Shown: positions 30,770-40,355 of the stretch, in pieces
Layout: each line of letters starts with the position of its first letter
How positions within the stretch are numbered: the stretch's first letter is position 1
NCBI GenBank assembly: GCA_963790965.1
Contig: CAWBQO010000006.1
Span: forward strand, 372,001 to 436,000
Reading direction: 5' to 3'
DNA length: 64,000 nucleotides
From: CAWBQO01 sp963790965
Lineage (GTDB): Bacteria > Bacteroidota > Rhodothermia > Rhodothermales > DASSAV01
Notes under the pieces: generated by a model
What the model saw: the letters and a program-made list of their open reading frames with translations, nothing else
The model's database searches: none
Told to the model about the DNA's origin: nothing
Program-made: the position numbers and the translations under genes

Positions 30770-32689
30770 TCAGTAGACGATCTCTCCGCCAAACTGTTCG
30801 ACCAGCGCCTTGAAAGCCGGGTTTTCCAACGTTATACGCTCGATCGTCGCTTTTGGATCGCCCGAAGGTTCAACCGGTCCTTGCGCCCCCGCGGCCGGTT
30901 CGTCGTGGGCCGAAACGACAAGGCGGAGGTTGGAGGCGGCTATGTTCTTCACCTCGCGCAGATGCCTGAGCAAGAACGCCTCCTGGTTCTCCAGCAGCCG
31001 CCGGTGAAACTCATCAGGGACGGACACGAGGAGCGTTTCTCCTTCGATGGCCGTGGGCACCGCATGGGCGAGCATTGCAGAAACGTGAATGCGCTCCGCT
31101 TTGATGCGATCAACGAAACGTCTCCAGTGCTCCGACAGGTCCTGTGGAAGCGGCTCGGCAGGTGCCGGCGCAGGCAGCATCTCGGGCTGCGTAGCCAGCG
31201 CGCCTGATCCCGCAAAGAGCGAAACCGTGTCGCGCGCCGAGGACGGATCGTTGCGCACGCCTTTGGCAAGACTGAGCGCCGGGGCCGAGAACACGCGGCC
31301 GTAAGCGGCGGCAGGCTCGGCAAGGCGCGTAGCCGCATCCTCCTTTTTCGGCGAAGGAGCGGGCCGCCGCTCCGGCTCCTCTTCCGGTGCCTGTTCGTCC
31401 GCGTTCTTCCGGATGGAGTGAATGGCCGGGGACCGCCGCTCCGGAGGGATCGCCGTCTGCTCTGACGGCTGCTCTGCAGGCTTGAGTGCCGCCGCGGGCG
31501 CAGCGGCCGGCAACTTTCCCTCCCGCGCCAACTTCTGAAGGTCACCAATGCGGCGGAGTGCCTCGCGCAGATCAGCCGTGCGCCCGAGGGCCGCCATCTT
31601 CAGCAGGCCGGTTTCGAGGCGCAAGCGTGGTTGCGTCGTGGTGCGGATCGCCCCTTCAGTTTCCGCGGCAATCATGAGCATCCGGAGCAGGTCCGACTCG
31701 CTGAAATCTGCCGCAGCTTCCGCGTAACGGTCGCGCGTAGCGCCGGTAGCCTCAATGAGGTCCGTGTCCTCGACCGTCACGGCGACGAGCAGGTTGCGAA
31801 GGTGCTCGGCGAGGCCGCCAAGGAACTCCTGCAGATCATAGCCGGAGCGGATCAGCCCGTCGACCAGGCGCAGAACGCCTGCGCTGTCGTTTGCGCGGAC
31901 GTGGCGGGTGGTCTCGAAAAAGAGGTCCACGTCCACCACGCCGAGGGCACGGGCAAGCTCGGCGTAGCGGAGATCCGTGCCGCAGAGGGAGATGGCCTGG
32001 TCGAACACTGAAAGCGCGTCGCGCAGGGCGCCGTCGCCTTTGCGGGCCATGAGAATGAGGGAGTCCTCGTCCGCCGTTATCCCCTCTTCGCGGCAGATGC
32101 CTTCAAGCGTCGAGACGATCTCCGGCACGCCGATGCGGCGAAAATCGAACCGCTGGCAGCGGGAGAGGATGGTCGGGAGTACCTTATGCGGCTCGGTGGT
32201 CGCGAAGATAAAAAGGACGTAGGGCGGCGGCTCTTCGAGCGTCTTGAGCAGCGCGTTAAAGGCCGACGTGGAGAGCATGTGTACCTCGTCGATGATGTAC
32301 ACCTTCTTCCGGCTGCCCTGCGGCGGGACGCGAACGGTCTCGCGCAGCTCGCGGATGTCCTCGACCTTGTTGTTCGAGGCCGCATCCATCTCGATAATGC
32401 TCAGACTGCGGCCTTCCTCAAACGAGACGCAGGAGGGGCAGACGCGGCAGGGTTCTGCGCCGTCCTTTCGTTCTGAGAGCGGCGTTTCGCAGTTGATGGC
32501 CTTCGCCAGAATGCGGGCGGCGGTCGTCTTCCCGACGCCGCGCGGGCCGCTGAACAGGTAGGCGTGGGCCAGCCGGTCCAGCCGAAGCGCGTTCTTGAGC
32601 GTCTCGGAGACGTGTTCCTGCGCGACCAACTCCTCGAAGAGCTGCGGGCGATACTTTCGGGCGGTTACGAGATAGCGCTGGCTCTGCAT
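30770..32689 (-). CDS. dnaX: DNA polymerase III subunit gamma/tau
   Basis: 639 aa. AAA+ clamp-loader ATPase: Walker A GPRGVGKTT (48-56), zinc module C67/C81/C84/C87, Walker B IIDEVHML and sensor FIFATTEPHKV. The domain III collar is followed by a long Ala/Pro/Glu-rich linker (about 375-500) and the C-terminal tau-like domain (SEHWRRFVDRIKAERIHVSAMLAHAVP). It loads the sliding clamp and couples polymerases. No A-rich slippery site is evident in the linker, so a separate gamma product is not predicted. First gene of the dnaX-ybaB-recR cluster. Confidence 0.97.
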   Translation of the reverse strand: MQSQRYLVTARKYRPQLFEELVAQEHVSETLKNALRLDRLAHAYLFSGPRGVGKTTAARILAKAINCETPLSERKDGAEPCRVCPSCVSFEEGRSLSIIEMDAASNNKVEDIRELRETVRVPPQGSRKKVYIIDEVHMLSTSAFNALLKTLEEPPPYVLFIFATTEPHKVLPTILSRCQRFDFRRIGVPEIVSTLEGICREEGITADEDSLILMARKGDGALRDALSVFDQAISLCGTDLRYAELARALGVVDVDLFFETTRHVRANDSAGVLRLVDGLIRSGYDLQEFLGGLAEHLRNLLVAVTVEDTDLIEATGATRDRYAEAAADFSESDLLRMLMIAAETEGAIRTTTQPRLRLETGLLKMAALGRTADLREALRRIGDLQKLAREGKLPAAAPAAALKPAEQPSEQTAIPPERRSPAIHSIRKNADEQAPEEEPERRPAPSPKKEDAATRLAEPAAAYGRVFSAPALSLAKGVRNDPSSARDTVSLFAGSGALATQPEMLPAPAPAEPLPQDLSEHWRRFVDRIKAERIHVSAMLAHAVPTAIEGETLLVSVPDEFHRRLLENQEAFLLRHLREVKNIAASNLRLVVSAHDEPAAGAQGPVEPSGDPKATIERITLENPAFKALVEQFGGEIVY

Positions 32690-32799
32690 CGAGACGCTTG
32701 GGAGACTTGGGAAACGGGTACTTTGGCTACGCCCAACATACCGGAAGGTTTGTCGGAGCGCAAGGCCAGTTTATCCACATTTCGCGCACCGCCCTCGTT

Positions 32800-34206
32800 C
32801 TAAAACCGGCCGCTCAGTGAAACGCCCGGAGCGGGCGACATGCGAGAACCGGCACCCTGCGGGCCGGGGACTTGCAGCAGCATCGGCGGGACGATCTGGA
32901 AGTCCCAACCGTCCACTTCGAGCGTCGGGCGAGCCTGGTTGGCGAAGGTGAGGTACATGGCCGCGAACCCGACGGCCGCGCCCGCAGAGACGAAGGCGGG
33001 GGCGCTGCGTTCATCCGCCCCGACCATCCGGGCGACGGCAAGGCCGCCGATGCCAGCCGCAGAGGTTCCGGCCGCGATGAGTGCGCCTTCCCCGGAGGCG
33101 AAGTCGTGGTCATGCGTGAGCAGAACGCCGGTTCCAAGCCCGGCGAGCGTGCCCGCGAGCATGCTGCCCACCACTACGCGCCCGTTCTCCGTCTGCGAGA
33201 GGGCCGCCACGCTCAGTCCTGTGAAGGTGCCCAGCGCCCCCGTCGTATTGAGAATGCGATTATCGCCGAGCGTAAACGGTTCGCTGCGGCTGAGGGCGTA
33301 CCCGGCGGAGAGACCGGCAATCGAGCCGGCGAGACCGACACCGGAGAAGAGCCGCGTGTTGTCTTCTATTGATTCCGAAAAGCGATCGTCCTCTCCGTCA
33401 TCGCCCCACAGGTTGCCCTTCAGGTTGAACGAGAGCACTGCGGCCAGCTCCAGACCCAGCGCGCCGCCCCACCAGCCCCCCGAACCGATGGTTAGCGCCG
33501 TGTTCTTGCTCATTCCGGCTTTCTTGGCGAAGTAGTAGCCCGCGAGGCCCTCGCCAATGCTTGCGGCAGAGGCCACCGCCAGGATCCCCTTCTCAGATCC
33601 ATTGTCGGGCCACAGGAGGCCGCGCGCCGCCAGCCCGTGCAAACCACCGAGGACCATCCCGGTCCCGGCAAGCTGCGCGGAACCGCGCGACACGGCGCGG
33701 TCTCGCGTGAGGAAGTAAGGAATGAAGAATCCAGCGCTGGAGGTGGTCAGGAACAGCGCCGAAGCGGCCGTCTCGTCGAGGCCGGAGAGGCTTGCGGCGG
33801 TCGGTCCGTAGAGGAAGACCGATACGGCAGCCAGCCGGCGCAGCAGCGCCGCGCGTCCCTCTTGATCGAGGCGGACCCGTTGCCCGCCCGCCGGAAGTGC
33901 GGCGGAGACGCGGGCGCGCAGCATCTCCACGGCGGACGGCGTGAGGGCGCGCCGGTCGCGGAGCAGTTCTCCGGCGGGCCGGTAGGTGATCTCCAGCGTG
34001 AACAGGCTGTCGCCGGTGGCATAGAGGCGGGCTTCCTGGAATCCCTCGTAATCACGAAAGAGGCCGAGTTCTTCAGCCTGGTCGGCACCGACGGCGTAGA
34101 CGGTTCCCTCGCGGTCCATGGGCACCTGCACCTCCTGCGCCGCCGCAGTTCGCGCGGGAACAAGGATAACGACGGCGAGGACCAGCCCCAAAACAAACGA
34201 TCTCAT
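32800..34206 (-). CDS. hypothetical exported, Gly/Ala-rich multi-helix protein
   Basis: 468 aa with a cleavable signal peptide (LVLAVVILVPARTAAAQE). After a ~120-aa polar region the protein consists of many short Gly/Ala-rich hydrophobic segments (e.g. AQLAGTGMVLGGLHGLAA, GVGLAGSIAGLSAGYAL, GSMLAGTLAGLGTGVLL, GTSAAGIGGLAVARMV). These look like repeated small hairpins in the membrane. C-terminus ends SGRF with an aromatic last residue. I recognise no family. Predicted outer- or inner-membrane-embedded; its neighbours give no clue. Confidence 0.7.
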   Translation of the reverse strand: MRSFVLGLVLAVVILVPARTAAAQEVQVPMDREGTVYAVGADQAEELGLFRDYEGFQEARLYATGDSLFTLEITYRPAGELLRDRRALTPSAVEMLRARVSAALPAGGQRVRLDQEGRAALLRRLAAVSVFLYGPTAASLSGLDETAASALFLTTSSAGFFIPYFLTRDRAVSRGSAQLAGTGMVLGGLHGLAARGLLWPDNGSEKGILAVASAASIGEGLAGYYFAKKAGMSKNTALTIGSGGWWGGALGLELAAVLSFNLKGNLWGDDGEDDRFSESIEDNTRLFSGVGLAGSIAGLSAGYALSRSEPFTLGDNRILNTTGALGTFTGLSVAALSQTENGRVVVGSMLAGTLAGLGTGVLLTHDHDFASGEGALIAAGTSAAGIGGLAVARMVGADERSAPAFVSAGAAVGFAAMYLTFANQARPTLEVDGWDFQIVPPMLLQVPGPQGAGSRMSPAPGVSLSGRF

Positions 34207-34346
34207 ACTAATCCGGATGGTAGTTGGTGAACGCTACGTGCAAAATACGTCGCAGAGGTCCCCGGCGGGAAGCGTAGGGAAGAGGAAACGAAAAATAGGC
34301 GGGCCGGCCGTCCTGGGCGGTAAGAAGGGCATGGCACACAACTAAA

Positions 34347-34377
34347 CCGCCCGGCTCGCAAGAAGCGGGCCGGGCGG
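34347..34377 (-). terminator. hairpin terminator downstream of the WbpM/PglF-like gene
   Basis: Arms CCGCCCGGC and GCCGGGCGG extend through CGC/GCG, with loop AAGAA on the plus strand. On the minus strand the stem is followed by TTTAGTTGTG. It lies 60 nt past the stop at 34440. Confidence 0.6.
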
Positions 34378-34439
34378 GACGGTGTACCTTTCGCAGACGA
34401 GCGTGCCGCTGCGGCACAAGTCACCCAGAACAAATCCCC

Positions 34440-36353
34440 TCACGCGGAGGGGCGGGGACTGGGAAGGGCCGTGGCGGGCAGGCCGTCGCCACCGACGTGT
34501 ACGCTCGTGCTCGCTCGGCCAAGCGTCGCGGTGGGGACGAGGTTCTGGAATCCCTGCCTGATTGCCCGGGCGTCTTTCGTGTTCGCGGCAGCGATGAGGG
34601 CTGCAAGCAGGTCGGGCAAGCTACCGCCATGGCGGCTGCTCTTTCGGGCGACGAAGATCTTCTCGTGGTGGGAAGCAACGGTGCCCTCTTCCGCCGTCAG
34701 CAGCTCTTCGAAAAGCTTCTCGCCGGGGCGCATTCCTGTGAAATGGATCTGCACGTCTTCCTCATCGAGTCCGGAAAGCATGATTAGGTCGCGGGCGAGA
34801 TCGACGATCTTGACGGGCCGGCCCATGTCGAGCACGTAGACGCTGCCGTTTCCGGCCATGCTCCCCGCCTGAATGACAAGCTGCGACGCCTCGGGGATCG
34901 TCATGAAGTAGCGCTGCATGTCGGGGTGCGTGATCGTGATCGGGCCACCCCGGCCGATCTGCTCCTTGAAGGTCGGAATGACACTCCCCCGGCTGCCAAG
35001 AACGTTCCCAAACCGGACGGAAACGAAAGCGCGGCCTTCGCCGCAGAGGAGCGAAGCGTTGTGAACGATCAGTTCCGCAACACGTTTGGAGGCCCCCATG
35101 ACCGACGTCGGATTTACGGCCTTGTCCGTGGAGACGTTGACAAACCGCGTAACGCCGGTCTCCAGCGCCAACTCGGCGAGGTTGCGCGTGCCCATGACGT
35201 TGTTGAAGACGGCCTGCTCCGGGTTCGCCTCCATGAGTGGGACGTGCTTGTGGGCGGCGGCGTGGAAGACCACGTCCGGCTGATGCCGCTCAAAGACGCG
35301 CCGGAGCGAATCGCGGTCCCGAATGTCCGTAATCACCGGGACCCGCGGTAGATCGGGATGCGTGCGGGCAAGCTCGCGGTCGATGCCGAAGATGCTGTTC
35401 TCGCCGCGCCCGAGCAGCACCACGCGCGCCGGGCCGAACTCCGCCACCTGCCGCACGATCTCCGAACCAATGGAGCCTCCCGCGCCCGTAATGAGCACGA
35501 CCTTGTCGCGAATGTAGCCCGCGATGTCGCTCGTGTCGAGCCGAACGGGTTCGCGGCGAAGCAGGTCTTCGAGGGCCACTTCGCGGACCTGCGAGATCGA
35601 TATTTTGCCGCTGAGAAGATCATAGATGCCGGGCATCATGCGGTGATCGACACCGGCCTCACGGGCGAGCGTTACGACGCGGCGCACCACGTCGCCTGAC
35701 GCCGAGGGAATGGCGATGAGGACGTCATCGACTTCCAACCGAGAGGCGATCTCCGGAAGATCATCGATGGTGCCCAGCACGCGCAGTCCAACAAAGCGCA
35801 ACGGGCGCTTCAGCACGTCGTCGTCGAGGAAACCAACCGGGACGCAGTGCGACTCCGGGTGGCGAAGCATTTCGCGGGCCATCATGATGCCTGCCTCTCC
35901 GGCACCAACGACCAGTGTGCGACGATCTTTCTCGTGCTTACCGCGCCTCATGCTGCGCGGGCGTTCAAAGATCATCCGCGTGAGTACGCGGGCAGATCCC
36001 ATGGCGAGCACCGACACCATGGCCGCGATAATCGGAACGCTCCGGGGCATGGTGAGGCCCAGCGGTCCGGCGAGGGCAAGCCCGAGGGCGGCCAAGGTGC
36101 CGATGGAGATGCTGAAGACGAGGGTCGCCAGATCCCGGATACTGAGCCGATGCCAGGAGCGACGGTAAAGGCCAAGGCTGTAGATCAGGACCGCGTTGAT
36201 CGGCAGGACGAGCAGGACCGCGAGCCATATGTCGGTCCGGTAGTTCGCTGCGCCTTCTTCGAGCCGGAAAACAAAGGCCAGTGGCGTGGCGGCCGTCCAA
36301 AGGAGAAGATCTATCGAAAACTTCAGCGCCAGGCGTGAAATGAGCTTTTTCAT
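34440..36353 (-). CDS. membrane-bound nucleotide-sugar dehydratase/epimerase (WbpM/PglF/CapD-type)
   Basis: 637 aa from ATG at 36353. Four N-terminal transmembrane helices are followed by a first Rossmann-like region (LVVGAGEAGIMMARE, about 150-165) and the catalytic SDR domain beginning VVLITGAGGSIGSEIVRQ. In place of the usual Tyr-x3-Lys it has S-V-M-G-A-S-K, the Met variant characteristic of WbpM-type UDP-GlcNAc 4,6-dehydratases; T and D catalytic residues lie in VNVSTDKAVNPTS. It initiates synthesis of deoxy-amino sugars for surface polysaccharide or protein glycosylation, linking it to the glycan cluster at 52-61 kb. Exact sugar not predictable. Confidence 0.9.
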   Translation of the reverse strand: MKKLISRLALKFSIDLLLWTAATPLAFVFRLEEGAANYRTDIWLAVLLVLPINAVLIYSLGLYRRSWHRLSIRDLATLVFSISIGTLAALGLALAGPLGLTMPRSVPIIAAMVSVLAMGSARVLTRMIFERPRSMRRGKHEKDRRTLVVGAGEAGIMMAREMLRHPESHCVPVGFLDDDVLKRPLRFVGLRVLGTIDDLPEIASRLEVDDVLIAIPSASGDVVRRVVTLAREAGVDHRMMPGIYDLLSGKISISQVREVALEDLLRREPVRLDTSDIAGYIRDKVVLITGAGGSIGSEIVRQVAEFGPARVVLLGRGENSIFGIDRELARTHPDLPRVPVITDIRDRDSLRRVFERHQPDVVFHAAAHKHVPLMEANPEQAVFNNVMGTRNLAELALETGVTRFVNVSTDKAVNPTSVMGASKRVAELIVHNASLLCGEGRAFVSVRFGNVLGSRGSVIPTFKEQIGRGGPITITHPDMQRYFMTIPEASQLVIQAGSMAGNGSVYVLDMGRPVKIVDLARDLIMLSGLDEEDVQIHFTGMRPGEKLFEELLTAEEGTVASHHEKIFVARKSSRHGGSLPDLLAALIAAANTKDARAIRQGFQNLVPTATLGRASTSVHVGGDGLPATALPSPRPSA

Positions 36354-37045
36354 GGTGAACCAAACAAACAGGCCGGCGGGAGGCAGGGGGGGGCGGTCAA
36401 AAGGCGGGAGTGCAAGCGGTGGACAGCAGTGCGCAAACAATGCACAGCCGTCGACCAAGTAGGGTCAACTGCCATGGCGCTTTGAGACCGCATTCGCGGA
36501 CCATCAGGACAAGGCTGCGCCCACTATATTCTTAATAAACAATCTTTCGAAGCCGCATCGGAGAACCTCTGCTGCGACAGTTGCTCTGGGAATGAGCAAA
36601 GACCGTGCGCAACACTGAAGGCTACAAGCGGCGGGTGAAAACGGTTCTCTAATGAACAGAACGCCATCTCGTTTCCGGAAGAAGTGGAAAGTTTTGCCTC
36701 CTTAGAACCTTCACGCGTCCGGAGCCGCCTTGCGGTGCCATTTTCGGGCGCGGCAGGGCGGGTTCGGCGGGTCTCTCGATGGAAGGTGCCGCGAAAGGCT
36801 CGCATCGGCCGCGTATGGAGCGGGAGCTGCCGGCAAAGGCTTCCCACCGATCGTGAGCCTGCTGACTCAATTCATAGGGGCCTTTACGATAGACACGTGT
36901 TCACCGTCATTGAGCAGTCTCTCAGCAGCCTGGAAGGGTAGATCCTTCACTGCGTTCAGGATGACATTCCGGGCGGGTGACATTCCGGGGAAGGTGGAGG
37001 AGACGGGAGCGCACGGCTTGTGGCGCGGCGCTCCGCCGCTACCAG

Positions 37046-37064
37046 TCTCTGCGCCTTTGCGTCT
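37046..37064. repeat. GCAGAG-type intergenic repeat (partial)
   Basis: TCTCTGCGCCTTTGCGTCT, in the orientation opposite to the 29574 copy. Confidence 0.6.
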
Positions 37065-37134
37065 GATGCTGTTCAGGTTTGGTTGATGGAGTCTTTGGTG
37101 AGCGGCTTTGGAGTGGGGGGTGTTCTTTGCTATG

Positions 37135-37223
37135 GGGAGGAGGTCCCTCCGCGCGGCGGCGGATGAGGTGGTCTCACGATGAGGGTCGGCGGCGGCGCCT
37201 TGGTCGGGATGACAATGTGGGAG
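37135..37223. repeat. 89-bp duplicated block, copy 1
   Basis: Begins GGGAGGAGGTCCCTCCGCGC and ends near GGTCGGGATGACAATGTGGG. Repeated with few changes at 37420-37508. The first bases form an inverted repeat (GGAGG...CCTCC). Confidence 0.75.
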
Positions 37224-37251
37224 GCAGGTGCCTTTCGGGGCGGATGGTTTT

Positions 37252-37374
37252 GACGCAGAGACGCGGAGGCGCAGAGACTTTTTCACTGTGATGTTCGCGG
37301 CCGCGACGTGTCTGGGCCCTTCCCTAACAGGCTCTGCCCTCAACACCCTCCGCGTCTCTGCGCCTCTGCGTCTA
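37252..37374. repeat. MITE-like element: inverted pair of GCAGAG-type repeats
   Basis: GACGCAGAGACGCGGAGGCG (from 37252) and its inverse CCGCGTCTCTGCGCCTCTGC (from 37349) face each other across about 65 bp. The transcript would form a long hairpin. No coding capacity. Confidence 0.7.
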
Positions 37375-37419
37375 TTCTTCTGCACCCGCCACGGCGCGGC
37401 ATCTCGGCTGTGCTGGTTT

Positions 37420-37508
37420 GAGGAGGTCCCTCCGCGCGGCGGCGGATGATGTGGATTCATGATGAGGGTCGGTGGCGCCGCCTCGGTCGGGATGACAGGG
37501 TGGGGGGT
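37420..37508. repeat. 89-bp duplicated block, copy 2
   Basis: Same order of elements as 37135-37223: GAGGAGGTCCCTCCGCGCGG, then GATGAGGGTCGGTGGCGCCG and CGGTCGGGATGACAGGGTGG. Confidence 0.75.
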
Positions 37509-37599
37509 TTGAGCGTTGAATGGCGAGTGAGGAACGGCGGAAGGCGCGACGGGGGACGGGGCGGCCTTGATGCCGGCGCAGCGAAGCATCTGTTCCGTG

Positions 37600-37692
37600 C
37601 TTTCAGTGGCCTGTGAAATAACAGACCGCGCTGTATGTAGCTCATACCGGTGACCAAAGTGCCGACGCAACCTCCCCCTGGAGTAGGATACA
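37600..37692 (-). repeat. dispersed intergenic repeat C, copy 1
   Basis: On the minus strand GGGGGAGGTTGCGTCGGCAC...CAGCGCGGTCTGTTATTTCA. It aligns with the plus strand at 41806-41912. Both ends of the similarity are intergenic. Confidence 0.7.
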
Positions 37693-37839
37693 CGGGGGTG
37701 TTAGTCAGCCTTCAAGACACGCACCGAGCGTGATCAGGGCTCGTTGTAACCCGTCCGCAGTCCATCAACAGCCTCAAACCCTTGCACGGACCTGCAGGCA
37801 CTTCCGGGCGGAGGCGGCCGGTACGGCAGGACCCGGCGC

Positions 37840-39549
37840 TTACATCTTCGCCGCCGCGAGTCGCACCGTCTTCTGGCGGCGCGGGGGCTTGGGCGTGGTC
37901 ATCTGCCCTTTCTCGCGCGCGTAGGCTACCGCCGCTGCAACAAACGAGAGGAAGAGCGGGTGCGGACTGCCGACGGTGCTCCGGTACTCCGGATGGAACT
38001 GGCAGCCGACGAACCACCGCTTATCCGGCAGTTCCACAATCTCGACGAGATCGCGTTCACGGTTGACGCCGCTGAACTGCATGCCACTCTCCAGCAGCCG
38101 GTAGCGCAGGTTGTTGTTCACCTCGTACCGATGCCGGTGCCGTTCGCGCGTTGCCTCGGTGCCGTAGATCTCCCGCACGCGCGATCCCTCCTGTAAGGCG
38201 CAGTCGTACGTGCCGAGCCGCATCGTGCCGCCCTTGTCGGTCAACTGCTTCTGTTCCATCATGAGGTCGATTACCGGGTGCTGGGCGTCCGGCTTGAACT
38301 CGGTCGAGTGCGCGTCCGCCCAGCCGCACACGTGCCGCGCGTATTCGATCACCGCGCACTGCATCCCGAGGCAAATGCCGAAGAAGGGAATGTCCTGCTC
38401 GCGCGCGAACTGCACGGCGAGGATCTTCCCCTCGATGCCGCGCTCGCCGAAACCGGGTGCCACAAGGACGCCCGACACGTCGCCGAGCATCTCCGCAATG
38501 TTCTCCGGTGTAATCGCATCCGAGAGAACGTACTTCACGTCGACCTGCACGCCATGCTCGGCCCCCGCCAGGATGAAGCTCTCGGTAATGGATTTGTAGG
38601 CGTCCTGATGCTCGACGTACTTGCCCACCAGCGCGACGCGAACGGTGCCCTGCGGATTCTTGAGCTTGCGCAGAAACTCAACCCACCCGCTCAGGTCCGG
38701 CTCGGCCTGCATGGCGCTTCCATCGGCGTCGAGCTTTAGGTGTTCAATCACGATTTCGTCCAGCCCCTGCTCCTTCAGCAGCAGCGGCACTTCGTAGATC
38801 GACTCGGCATCGAGCGAGGCGATTACGGCGCGCGGCTCGACGTTGCAGAAGAGCGCAATCTTGCGCCGCATGTCCGTCTCTATCGGATGCTCGGTGCGGC
38901 AGACGAGGATGTCCGGCTGCAGGCCGTTCGAGAGGAGCGTCTTGACGGAATGCTGGGTGGGCTTCGTCTTCAACTCGCCCGCCGCCGCGAGATAGGGCAC
39001 GAGCGTCAGGTGAATGTCGAGGGCGTTGCTCGACCCGACCTCGTAGCGAAGCTGCCGGATCGCTTCGAGGTAAGGCAGGCTCTCGATGTCGCCCACCGTG
39101 CCGCCTATTTCGGAGATGACCACGTCGTACTGGCCCGTCTCGCCGAGCTTGAGCATCCAGTAGGTAATCTCGTCTATGATGTGCGGAACGACCTGGACGG
39201 TCTTGCCGAGGTACGCCCCCGCCCGCTCCTTCGTAATGACTTCGAGGTAGACGCGCCCGGTCGTGATGTTGTTGGCCTGCGTGGTCGGACTGCCCAGGAA
39301 GCGCTCGTAGTGGCCGAGATCGAGGTCCGTCTCCGCGCCGTCGGTGGTGACATAGACCTCCCCGTGCTCGTACGGGTTCATGGTGCCGGGGTCGACGTTG
39401 ATGTAGGGGTCGAGCTTCTGGATCGTAACGCGGAGTCCACGCGCTTCGAGAAGGCGGCCGAGGGAGGCGCAAAGAATGCCTTTGCCGAGAGACGACGTGA
39501 CGCCGCCGGTGACGAATATATACTTGGTCTGCACAGGTAAAGCCCTCAT
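37840..39549 (-). CDS. pyrG: CTP synthase
   Basis: 569 aa from ATG at 39549. Amidoligase domain starts KYIFVTGGVTSSLGKGI with the P-loop, then QKLDPYINVDPGTMNPYEHGEVYVTTDGAETDLDLGHYERF; CTP-binding region SEIGGTVGDIES. The class I glutamine amidotransferase domain is complete, with nucleophile in FGICLGMQCAVIEYAR and the His/Glu pair in QFHPEYRS. It forms CTP from UTP, ATP and glutamine. The C-terminus has an extra basic tail (TPKPPRRQKTVRLAAAKM). Divergent from the HPP-family gene. Confidence 0.98.
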   Translation of the reverse strand: MRALPVQTKYIFVTGGVTSSLGKGILCASLGRLLEARGLRVTIQKLDPYINVDPGTMNPYEHGEVYVTTDGAETDLDLGHYERFLGSPTTQANNITTGRVYLEVITKERAGAYLGKTVQVVPHIIDEITYWMLKLGETGQYDVVISEIGGTVGDIESLPYLEAIRQLRYEVGSSNALDIHLTLVPYLAAAGELKTKPTQHSVKTLLSNGLQPDILVCRTEHPIETDMRRKIALFCNVEPRAVIASLDAESIYEVPLLLKEQGLDEIVIEHLKLDADGSAMQAEPDLSGWVEFLRKLKNPQGTVRVALVGKYVEHQDAYKSITESFILAGAEHGVQVDVKYVLSDAITPENIAEMLGDVSGVLVAPGFGERGIEGKILAVQFAREQDIPFFGICLGMQCAVIEYARHVCGWADAHSTEFKPDAQHPVIDLMMEQKQLTDKGGTMRLGTYDCALQEGSRVREIYGTEATRERHRHRYEVNNNLRYRLLESGMQFSGVNRERDLVEIVELPDKRWFVGCQFHPEYRSTVGSPHPLFLSFVAAAVAYAREKGQMTTPKPPRRQKTVRLAAAKM

Positions 39550-39793
39550 TGGGGTGAGCGGTGGGCATGAGCCGAGAGGCGGCACCCACCTGCGCAACAC
39601 GGCAGGCGCGGACGAAAATAAAGAGGTGCCCGCTTAAAATACGGCTCCCTCGAATGCGGTTCAACGGCGGCAGCCGAGATCGCGTGCCGTGCTGCCCTTG
39701 TAATGAGACGGATACACCGCCGGGCGGCGGCGCGTGCAAGGACGCGGCGACCGTATCTTGACGCGCCTTCGTGAAACGCACCCCGTGCCCGCG

Positions 39794-40312
39794 ATGTCCT
39801 CTGACAACAGCAACGCGCCGACCCCGACACACACCCACTCGCTGCGAGACCGGCTGGACTTAAAGGGTGAGCTGCTGCTTGCGCTCCTGCCCACGGCAAC
39901 GATTCTGATCGTGCTCTTCCTGCTGAAAGCCATCAGCGACCAGCGCCTGCTCTTTTCTTCCCTCGCATCGAGCGCGTTGTTCATCTACCTGGACCCGAAC
40001 CACGGCATGAATCAGGTCCGGACGATCGCTGCCGCGCACTTGATCGCGGCAACTTTGGGGCTTATTGCCTTCGCGCTCTTCGGCCATAGCTACGCTGCGG
40101 CGGGCGCGGCCATGTCCATCACCATCGGGGTGATGATCGTGCTCAACGTTGTGCATCCGCCGGCCGTGTCGACATCCCTGATCTTCGCCTTCCGCAGCGG
40201 GGAAGAGAAGACGGTGCTGCTGTTCGGTCTGGCGCTCGTCGTGGTGGTGCTGCTGGTCGTTCTGCAGCGCACGGTGCGCTGGGTGCTCCAGTGGCGGGAG
40301 CGGAGCGGTTGA
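39794..40312 (+). CDS. HPP-family integral membrane protein
   Basis: 172 aa from ATG at 39794. Four transmembrane helices. The family-defining His-Pro-Pro occurs in NVVHPPAVSTSLIFAFR, with LDPNHGMNQVRTIAAAH earlier. HPP proteins have been linked to nitrite transport in cyanobacteria and plants; transport of an anion is the best guess. An IS3-family element starts about 15 bp after the stop codon, so the gene is intact but its natural terminator may be displaced. Confidence 0.85.
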   Translation: MSSDNSNAPTPTHTHSLRDRLDLKGELLLALLPTATILIVLFLLKAISDQRLLFSSLASSALFIYLDPNHGMNQVRTIAAAHLIAATLGLIAFALFGHSYAAAGAAMSITIGVMIVLNVVHPPAVSTSLIFAFRSGEEKTVLLFGLALVVVVLLVVLQRTVRWVLQWRERSG

Positions 40313-40355
40313 GCCGCTCCCCTGCCGTTGTCAAGTCCTGAAATAGCTTTACATG

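Larger units (their letters stand above)
36354..37839. other. 1.5-kb intergenic region rich in dispersed repeats
   Basis: No gene is convincing here. One long minus-strand frame (36867-37670) is a chain of translated repeats. The region holds a GATCCTTCACTGCGTTCAGG type element (about 36941-36960), four GCAGAG-type units, a duplicated 89-bp block and the dispersed repeat shared with 41.8 kb. The 36354-36860 part shows nothing recognisable. Confidence 0.7.

Noticed and set aside
36867..37670. 267-codon minus-strand frame in the intergenic region before pyrG
   Set aside because: It reads through several copies of intergenic repeats (including the translated GATCCTTCACTGCG-type element) and has no domain character.
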